From contig LR882958.1 in the NCBI GenBank assembly GCA_904830895.1, positions 1,854,001 through 1,918,000 on the forward strand: a stretch of 64,000 bases of DNA, in the 5' to 3' direction. Made by a program: the position numbers and the translations under genes. The notes under the pieces are model-generated. The model was given only the letters and a program-made list of their open reading frames with translations. It was not told the origin of the DNA and did not search any database. The stretch's first letter is position 1. The number at the start of each line of letters is the position of its first letter. Origin of the DNA: Planktothrix rubescens CCAP 1459/22 (lineage in GTDB: Bacteria; Cyanobacteriota; Cyanobacteriia; Cyanobacteriales; Microcoleaceae). Positions 58,629-64,000 of the stretch are shown in pieces.

Positions 58629-59144
58629 TTAAACTCCTGAAACTATAATTTGAATCCAGGTGAACAGAGGAGGTAAAAGTAATATTCCAGCTACCAATAA
58701 TGCCACGAAAGCGGAAATTAAAACCGCCGCCGCCGCACAATCCTTCGCAATTCTGGCTAAATCATGGTAGGACTGACCAACGCTTAAGTCAACCACCGAT
58801 TCTATGGCTGTGTTCAATAATTCCATGGTCATCACCGCACCGATAGTCAGGCCAATAATTGCGATTTCCACCCGGGTTAACTGCAAAAAAAGACCCAAGC
58901 CAATTGCTAGGGTTCCTATGATAGTATGAATCCGAAAGTTTCTTTGAGTTATAAAAGCATAACTAATTCCTGTCCAAGCATATTTAAAGCTAACTAATAA
59001 ATTAGAAGCGATTTTCCACGATAATTCTCGGTCATATTTTTTACCCATAGTCTCGGAAAGATTAGACTTAGATAAAGTTGTTGTTTGAGGAATAGGAATT
59101 GACGGTGTAGGAAATGTTGAAAGAGAGGGTTTTTCTACATTCAT
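58629..59144 (-). CDS. dgkA: Diacylglycerol kinase / undecaprenol kinase (DgkA family)
   Basis: 171 residues from ATG 59144, chosen because AAGGA lies about nine bases upstream; the frame extends 21 codons further to 59207. Three membrane helices (about 80-97, 100-125, 140-160) and the family motif AVMTMELLNTAIESVVDL. RNFRIH and KDCAAAAVLIS complete it. A disordered Ser/Thr/Pro-rich extension of about 45 residues precedes the enzyme, common in cyanobacteria. Recycles diacylglycerol or undecaprenol in the inner membrane. Confidence 0.9.
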   Translation of the reverse strand: MNVEKPSLSTFPTPSIPIPQTTTLSKSNLSETMGKKYDRELSWKIASNLLVSFKYAWTGISYAFITQRNFRIHTIIGTLAIGLGLFLQLTRVEIAIIGLTIGAVMTMELLNTAIESVVDLSVGQSYHDLARIAKDCAAAAVLISAFVALLVAGILLLPPLFTWIQIIVSGV

Positions 59145-59285
59145 TTCTAAGTCCTTCGCTGAATAAGTTTTCACTACCAGCAGTTTTAGGTCTGTTATAG
59201 GAAGCAATTTATCACAGTTTTCTTGATAATTTGTTTATTGAGTTACTAGAATTTATGGCTATTTTGGATTAATCTAACTCACCTG

Positions 59286-59840
59286 TTAAACTCCTAAATT
59301 AACTATTTCTAGTAGTACCCGTTGTTGCTCCAACATTTCGGTTAAACTTTGATCATCGGGATGATCCCAACCTAAAAGATGTAGTAAACCGTGAGTTGCT
59401 AACCATCCTAGCTCGATTTTTAGGGAATGCCCTTGTTGTTGAGCTTGAAGGTTAGCCGTTTCCACCGAAATTACAATATCACCAAGATACAGCGATTCAG
59501 CAGAAAATTCTTCTGGAGGTTGGGGACAATCGACCTCTAATGTAGCAAAGGCTAACACATCGGTTGGTTTATCTTGAGAACGATACTGAGTATTTAAGAG
59601 TTTAATTTCATGATCATCAGTTAGACGTAAACTTAACTCGTAACTGGATGCCAATGGTAGATAGGACTCTAAATAATTTAACCAACTTTGGAACCAATAT
59701 TCCCATTCTGTGATAGTCAAGGGACAGTCAATTTCCCGGGGAGAAGACTCTAGCGCATCATTGGGAATGGTGTTATTTTCGGAGTTTTCTAACTGTTCCC
59801 AAAAACAGTCTTGTATACTAACTTCAACCTGTACAGTCAT
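59286..59840 (-). CDS. ybeY: Endoribonuclease YbeY (rRNA maturation factor)
   Basis: 184 residues. The zinc motif H-x3-H-x5-H reads HGLLHLLGWDH (about 150-160). LNTQYRSQDKPTDVLAFATL and LGDIVISVETANLQAQ are the other conserved blocks. An N-terminal extension of about 30 residues (SIQDCFWEQLENS) precedes the domain. Processes 16S rRNA 3' end and assists ribosome quality control. Upstream of dgkA and trpG on the same strand. Confidence 0.93.
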   Translation of the reverse strand: MTVQVEVSIQDCFWEQLENSENNTIPNDALESSPREIDCPLTITEWEYWFQSWLNYLESYLPLASSYELSLRLTDDHEIKLLNTQYRSQDKPTDVLAFATLEVDCPQPPEEFSAESLYLGDIVISVETANLQAQQQGHSLKIELGWLATHGLLHLLGWDHPDDQSLTEMLEQQRVLLEIVNLGV

Positions 59841-59871
59841 TAATAAAAAATCTAATCAGAATTTAAAGGAT

Positions 59872-60063
59872 TTAGCGGGTTAGATAAGCCATTCCAACTA
59901 GAAATCCGACTAAACCCACTGTGGTTAAGGCAAAGTGAAATAGGGATTTTCCGCCCTTGCGAACCATATTCCGCATCGCTAATTTAACATAGCTGGGTTT
60001 GGGTTCGTTGGGTTTAACTTGGGGTTCTAGTTCTGGGGTAGAGGGGGAAGATGGGGTATTCAT
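59872..60063 (-). CDS. DUF3285-like small membrane protein
   Basis: 63 residues: a Pro/Ser/Glu-rich start (NTPSSPSTPELEPQVKPNE), then a basic SYVKLAMRNMVRKGGKSL block and one membrane helix (about 44-61). Pattern and length fit the cyanobacterial DUF3285 family next to ybeY, from memory. Function unknown. It lies 31 bp before ybeY and may be translated from the same transcript. Confidence 0.75.
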   Translation of the reverse strand: MNTPSSPSTPELEPQVKPNEPKPSYVKLAMRNMVRKGGKSLFHFALTTVGLVGFLVGMAYLTR

Positions 60064-60175
60064 TTAGGCGATGAGGATGGGAAAGTAGGCCGACTGAATC
60101 GATCATAACAAAAATGTTACATTTTATGAAGCGATCGCCCGGTCGAATCTATATTCGGTCATCTCCCGCAGATAT

Positions 60176-60793
60176 TTACTTCTGGGTTGGAACTAACTCC
60201 GTGTTAAATTCATTGAAGGAACGACGCCGTAATTCCACGGATTCATTACGAGGTAATAAATTAAAGACTTGGCGAAACCCATCATCAACGGTTTCAAAGG
60301 CGACCTGTCCCGGTTTATCTAAAACGACTTTCCCCGACTGGTTAATTAATACGGTTTGGGGAACATAGCCTTTGTAATAATAACCCGGTTCCTGGGGGGA
60401 ATTTTTGGCATCGGGTAATAGGGTATCAACATTTACCGGAATAAAGTCTGCCTCCCTTCCGTAAAAACGCTGAAGTTCTGATACTGTGGTGACAAATTTT
60501 TTACAATCTTTACTATCATCCAAAAAGAATACTAATAATGAGGGTCTACCTTGGTTCATGGATTCTGTTAAGGTGACTCTAGGGGGAACCAAGGAACCAT
60601 TCCCAGCATACAGCGCAAAAATATTACCATCAAAGCGATCATCATCCAAACCCGCTAATGCCGAAGGAGTAATGGTCAAAAAGAATACACAAATGATCAC
60701 CAAGGTAGTCAGCAGGGTTTTGAAACCCCTAAAACCCTGAAAGCAAGGTTGCCGGACATTGAACTGGGGAGAATGCCATCGAGTTAAACGCAT
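60176..60793 (-). CDS. Thioredoxin-fold thylakoid protein (PSI accumulation factor-like)
   Basis: 205 residues. A membrane/signal segment (about 26-47, TLLTTLVIICVFFLTITPSALA) leads to a thioredoxin-like domain (LLVFFLDDSKDCKKFVTTVS, FIPVNVDTLLPD, GYVPQTVLINQSGKVV). The CxxC pair is reduced to a single Cys (KDCKKF), so it is not a normal disulfide oxidoreductase. It resembles the cyanobacterial family described as thylakoid membrane photosystem I accumulation factor; I assign this from memory. Divergent from apcA. Confidence 0.65.
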   Translation of the reverse strand: MRLTRWHSPQFNVRQPCFQGFRGFKTLLTTLVIICVFFLTITPSALAGLDDDRFDGNIFALYAGNGSLVPPRVTLTESMNQGRPSLLVFFLDDSKDCKKFVTTVSELQRFYGREADFIPVNVDTLLPDAKNSPQEPGYYYKGYVPQTVLINQSGKVVLDKPGQVAFETVDDGFRQVFNLLPRNESVELRRRSFNEFNTELVPTQK

Positions 60794-60812
60794 ATTATGG
60801 GGAAAGCCATTG

Positions 60813-60830
60813 AGATTCTAAACAGAATCT
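60813..60830. promoter_or_regulatory. Inverted repeat AGATTCT-AAAC-AGAATCT upstream of the PSI-factor gene
   Basis: A perfect 7-bp dyad with a 4-bp spacer, 20 bp upstream of the thioredoxin-fold gene and in the 593-bp divergent region with apcA. Could be an operator or a hairpin; no regulator can be named. Confidence 0.35.
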
Positions 60831-61295
60831 ATTGTTACATTTTTGGGTTTACTTTACCCCAGTGAAGGGAGGGGAAAACGAGCTTGATATCGGTTCTAAA
60901 ACATTAATATTTCAACTGTCAACACCTCAACCGTCAACCCGCGATTTCGGTGGTAATGTTAAAAACTATTACAATATCGCTCAGAATGTGTACTCCATGC
61001 CTGAAAATACAAGCGATAGGTAGTGACGGTGTTGGGCAAATTAATGTCCAAAGCTAGTTACCCCATCGACTGTGGCCCCAAGGGGAGCAGTTTGGGAATC
61101 CATTGCCTAAAAGCCAGTGGAGGATGTCGAACTTGTGGATTGTCCCCTAAAAATCTCAAAAATTTTTGAGGGTACAAAGCAGCAAGAAGTGAAGCAGTAG
61201 AAATCTCAAACCGATAGATTTGATTGCGGATCAAAAACACAGATGCACTCTATGTCATCACCTGACCCAGACTGTATCTGAACCAGCACCGAACG

Positions 61296-61347
61296 CTCAT
61301 CGGTAACGATGAGGCTCTCCGACTCAGTTAATGGGTTTCGGGAGAGC
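61296..61347 (+). promoter_or_regulatory. Two hairpins in the apcA leader
   Basis: CTCATCG-GTAA-CGATGAG (61296-61313) is a perfect stem closed by a GNRA-type loop; GCTCTCC...GGAGAGC (61314-61347) follows directly. A 16-bp palindrome CTCAAAAATTTTTGAG lies further up at 61155-61170. The gap 60794-61386 has no convincing ORF, so these may be parts of a long apc leader that affects stability or translation. The apcA start lacks a clear ribosome site. Promoter elements were not located. Confidence 0.5.
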
Positions 61348-61386
61348 GTCAATCAGGAAAACGTTAGCTAAACGCTTTTGTAGAAA

Positions 61387-61872
61387 ATGAGTATCGTCAC
61401 AAAATCCATTGTTAATGCCGACGCCGAAGCGCGTTACCTCAGCCCTGGTGAGTTAGACCGGATCAAAGCCTTTGTTACCTCTGGTGCAAGCCGCATTCGT
61501 ATCGCCGAAACCGTGAGCGGTGCCCGTGAGCGGATCATCAAAGAAGCTGGAAACCAATTGTTTCAGAAACGCCCTGATGTGGTCTCCCCTGCTGGTAACG
61601 CCTATGGCCCGGAAATGACCGCTACCTGCTTACGCGACCTTGACTACTACCTGCGTCTGGTCACCTATGGAGTCGTTGCGGGTGATATTACCCCCATCGA
61701 AGAAATTGGGATTGTTGGCGCACGGGAAATGTACAAATCTCTGGGTACTCCCGTTGAAGCCGTTGCCGAAGGAATTCGTGCGCTGAAGAGTGTTGCTACA
61801 GGTCTGTTATCTGGTGAAGATGCAGCCGAAGCCGCAGCTTACTTCGACTATGTGATCGGTGCGCTCTCATAA
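61387..61872 (+). CDS. apcA: Allophycocyanin alpha subunit
   Basis: 161 residues. Core phycobilisome protein passing light energy to the photosystems. Cys81 in [14 protein letters not shown] binds phycocyanobilin; the N-terminal [20 protein letters not shown] and C-terminal [12 protein letters not shown] are characteristic. First gene of the apcA-apcB-apcC cluster; apcB follows after 68 bp. Strongly expressed genes of this type normally have long leaders, and two hairpins are seen upstream. Confidence 0.98.
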   Translation: MSIVTKSIVNADAEARYLSPGELDRIKAFVTSGASRIRIAETVSGARERIIKEAGNQLFQKRPDVVSPAGNAYGPEMTATCLRDLDYYLRLVTYGVVAGDITPIEEIGIVGAREMYKSLGTPVEAVAEGIRALKSVATGLLSGEDAAEAAAYFDYVIGALS

Positions 61873-61940
61873 GTCCGATCGCCTTATCACATTTTTTAAA
61901 CGATTCCTAGATTCAGCGACTACAAGGAAATAGAACAATC

Positions 61941-62426
61941 ATGCAAGACGCCATTACTTCCGTAATTAATTCTGCTGACGTTCAGGGTAAGTACCTGGAT
62001 GCCAACTCCCTGCAAAAGTTAAAAGCTTACTTCGCCACCGGCGAACTGCGGGTTCGTGCTGCTTCAACCATTAGTGCTAATGCAGCCAGCATCGTCAAAG
62101 AAGCAGTAGCCAAATCCCTGCTGTATTCTGACGTGACTCGTCCCGGTGGCAATATGTACACCACCCGTCGCTATGCTGCTTGCATCCGCGACTTAGACTA
62201 CTACCTGCGTTATGCCACCTATGCTATGTTAGCTGGCGATCCTTCCATTCTCGATGAGCGTGTTCTCAACGGTTTGAAAGAAACCTATAACTCCCTGGGT
62301 GTTCCCATCGGTTCTACCGTGCAAGCCATCCAAGCCATCAAAGAAGTTACCGCTAGTTTAGTGGGTGCTGATGCTGGCAAAGAAATGGGTATTTACTTAG
62401 ACTATATCTCCTCTGGCTTAAGCTAA
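61941..62426 (+). CDS. apcB: Allophycocyanin beta subunit
   Basis: 161 residues. Forms the alpha-beta monomer of the phycobilisome core with ApcA. Cys81 in [13 protein letters not shown] is the bilin site and Asn71 (RPGGNMYTT) is the residue that is N-methylated in this family. AAGGAAA lies ahead of the ATG. Followed by a 225-bp gap before apcC that shows no coding frame. Confidence 0.98.
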   Translation: MQDAITSVINSADVQGKYLDANSLQKLKAYFATGELRVRAASTISANAASIVKEAVAKSLLYSDVTRPGGNMYTTRRYAACIRDLDYYLRYATYAMLAGDPSILDERVLNGLKETYNSLGVPIGSTVQAIQAIKEVTASLVGADAGKEMGIYLDYISSGLS

Positions 62427-62651
62427 AACCAAGGTTAGGTTTGTGAGGGCAGTCACTCAGTTTGATTCCCCATCCCCAATCTAAACGACCTTCAAGGCCA
62501 GGGAAGTCTGGAGTGAATGCTAGACCGCCAAAGGCTTGTCTGTTTTCGGTGATAAGTTTTAGCGAGCTAGGATTAACTCCCGACTCCCGGCCTTTGAGCA
62601 TTTTAAAATTGATGTAAAACTTGTTAAATTTGCCTAGGAGAGACGAACCTC

Positions 62652-62855
62652 ATGCGGATGTTTAAAGTAACAGCTTGTGTTCCAAGCCAAAGCCGGATTC
62701 GTACCCAACGGGAATTACAAAATACCTACTTTACTAAGTTAGTTCCCTATGACAGTTGGTTTAAAGAACAACAACGGATCATGAAAATGGGCGGTAAAAT
62801 TGTCAAAGTGGAACTGGCAACGGGCAAGCCCGGAACTAACGCCGGATTGCTGTAG
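62652..62855 (+). CDS. apcC: Allophycocyanin core linker (Lc 7.8)
   Basis: 67 residues, full length. Small CpcD-like linker that caps and stabilises allophycocyanin core trimers. MRMFKVTACVPSQSRIRTQR and KIVKVELATGKPG are diagnostic. AGGAGA lies ten bases before the ATG. Third gene of the apc cluster; apcE is not in the window. Confidence 0.97.
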   Translation: MRMFKVTACVPSQSRIRTQRELQNTYFTKLVPYDSWFKEQQRIMKMGGKIVKVELATGKPGTNAGLL

Positions 62856-62910
62856 AAGACAGGAGGCTGGGGACAGAAGGTAGAAAGAACACCGAAAAAA
62901 AGAAAAAAGA

Positions 62911-62974
62911 TTAATTCTTAATTCTTGATTCTTGATTCTTAATTCTTCCTGCCTCCTGCCTCCTGCCTCCTGCT
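62911..62974. repeat. Low-complexity tandem repeats after apcC
   Basis: An imperfect ATTCTTGATTCTTA stretch (62911-62947) followed by a CCTGCCTCCTG stretch of about four 7-bp units (62948-62974). Probably slippage-prone non-coding DNA between apcC and the next gene. Confidence 0.8.
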
Positions 62975-63042
62975 GTTTTGCTGCCATCCAATTCCGCTAT
63001 CATATTGGAGAAACGAAAAACCACCTAATATAGAGGCGGGAA

Positions 63043-64000
63043 ATGGCAAGTTGGGAATTTTTACTGCAAAAAGAAGGGGACAATAGTTGGTTGACCTTAG
63101 AATCCCCGGATGTTGAGATTTTAGAAGGACGCTACCGGATGGTAGCCCGGTCTGGATATAAAAACACTTCAATTGATGTTCGGATTATTTATCAAGATTT
63201 TGATGCGGTTCCACCTGTCCAACAGGTTCAAACTCGGACACTAACCACAAATGCCGAGGGTTTGATGGTGGTTATGCCTTATACTTCCCTGAAACCTGGG
63301 AATTGGCAATTTTCTTGTGCGCCTCAACTGACGTCTGGGTTATTAGCAACCGTGGGTAAAAAAACCATACAATTAAGGGTTCTCAACTCGGAAGCAGAAG
63401 AATTTGATCAATTTTTTGGGGATACGGAACCACCGACGGCTGATATTACCTCCCCAGAGCCCCCGACTGTTGAACCGCAAACGGATCAGTCTTCTAAGGT
63501 TGTACAGTTCCCAACCGATCGCCTCTATGTTGTGCCTGAACCGACTCGGCCACCACTTTCGGTTCTGGAGACTCCCGAAGCATCCCCACAACCCCTTGAT
63601 CCGCTAGAAACGTTACTCAATTCTCTGCATATCTTCCTAGAACAAGATACCTTTGTTGGCCGTTTAGGAGAAGCCTTAGTTGTTTCGGGACGGGTGGAAT
63701 TGCCAACCCCTAACCCATCTTCTACTTACCCAATTCTGACTGACGGACAATTGCAATTTCGCTTACGCGACCCCCAAAGCTCAGAACCCTTATTTGAGGT
63801 TAACCAAACCCTTTCTTCCTGCGACTTCCCGCTATTTTTTTCCGGTGTGGTTTATATTCCCTTTGAATGTAAAACCCGTTTAATTTTAGGGGAAGTGATT
63901 TTTTCTCATGATGGGGCTTTGGTGACGACTCAATCCTTTAATGTTGTTACCCAGGTTGAACATCTTTTAGAAGCTATAGATCAGGGTTTTAGTCCAGAAT
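63043..64000 (+). CDS. Conserved cyanobacterial protein of unknown function, partial (C-terminus beyond window)
   Basis: An ATG at 63043 (AGAGGCGGG just upstream) opens a frame that runs uninterrupted to the window end, at least 319 residues. The first 110 residues look like a beta-sandwich (MASWEFLLQKEGDNSWLTLE, then VEILEGRYRMVARSG). A Pro/Thr-rich linker follows (about 125-190), then a second beta-rich domain (LEQDTFVGRLGEALVVSGRV, DGQLQFRLRD). I do not recognise the family; it has no signal peptide. Codon use is like the neighbours. Confidence 0.75.
   Translation, partial: MASWEFLLQKEGDNSWLTLESPDVEILEGRYRMVARSGYKNTSIDVRIIYQDFDAVPPVQQVQTRTLTTNAEGLMVVMPYTSLKPGNWQFSCAPQLTSGLLATVGKKTIQLRVLNSEAEEFDQFFGDTEPPTADITSPEPPTVEPQTDQSSKVVQFPTDRLYVVPEPTRPPLSVLETPEASPQPLDPLETLLNSLHIFLEQDTFVGRLGEALVVSGRVELPTPNPSSTYPILTDGQLQFRLRDPQSSEPLFEVNQTLSSCDFPLFFSGVVYIPFECKTRLILGEVIFSHDGALVTTQSFNVVTQVEHLLEAIDQGFSPE

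Noticed and set aside
60832-61023. 63-codon frame in the apcA upstream region
   Set aside because: No ribosome site, no recognisable pattern, and it lies in a region with regulatory-like structure.

Overview
The window comes from a filamentous, phycobilisome-containing cyanobacterium, most likely a Planktothrix- or Oscillatoria-like member of the Oscillatoriales. The evidence is an apcA-apcB-apcC allophycocyanin cluster at the right end, a fraC-fraD-fraE-like filament-integrity operon near 30 kb, roughly 25 HIP1 octamers (GCGATCGC), cyanobacterium-only small families (DUF3082- and DUF3285-like), and many short palindromic repeats and heptamer repeats. The assignment rests on recognised families; no genome search was possible.

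Layout. 0-12 kb is mostly housekeeping: a MacB-like permease cut by the window edge, family-4 uracil-DNA glycosylase, phosphoribosyltransferase, VOC protein, amidase-glucosaminidase, CobA-HemD fusion, L,D-transpeptidase, TPR lipoprotein-like protein, rsmA, ispE and a DUF3082 protein. 12.3-18.4 kb is an accessory island: two adjacent AAA/STAND-like ATPases (one with an HTH, one with a transmembrane segment and WD40 repeats) and a divergent zinc-ribbon/PLD protein. 18.4-34.6 kb holds a PgpH-like HD phosphodiesterase, an ADP-ribosylglycohydrolase-like protein, aroQ, an unlisted 45-residue gene, cinA, a CocE-type hydrolase, a chemoreceptor, cupin, larE, fraE/fraD/fraC, a REC-GGDEF-EAL protein and a fructosamine kinase. 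34.6-38 kb holds msrA, an HNH endonuclease pair between inverted heptamer repeats, and a caspase-like protein lacking its catalytic cysteine.

38.2-42.3 kb is a decayed restriction-like locus: two intact DNA methyltransferases surround a nuclease-helicase gene broken by an in-frame amber codon and by a fused IS630 transposase remnant. 42.2-52.4 kb is a surface-protein region: two palindromic miniature elements, a broken copy of an adhesin domain, a TIGR03032-TPR-SPINDLY-type O-GlcNAc transferase fusion, and a 2046-residue secreted protein with 2 x 7 FG-GAP repeats, cadherin-like domains, a Pro-Thr-Glu spacer and RTX calcium-binding repeats.

52.4-64 kb returns to core genes: SDR oxidoreductase, argC, TPR glycosyltransferase, two fasciclin proteins, a degenerate metallo-beta-lactamase-fold protein, trpG, diacylglycerol kinase, ybeY, a DUF3285 protein, a thioredoxin-fold thylakoid protein, apcABC and a partial unknown gene.

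Two themes recur. First, several accessory enzymes have lost key catalytic residues (caspase Cys, amidase zinc His, metallo-beta-lactamase His motif) while staying otherwise intact. Second, short mobile or repeated elements supply the stop codons or last residues of host genes at least three times (near 18467, 24629 and 35300). The best candidates for undescribed biology are the paired ATPase/PLD island (12.4-18.4 kb) and the OGT-fusion plus twin-propeller adhesin (42.8-52.1 kb).
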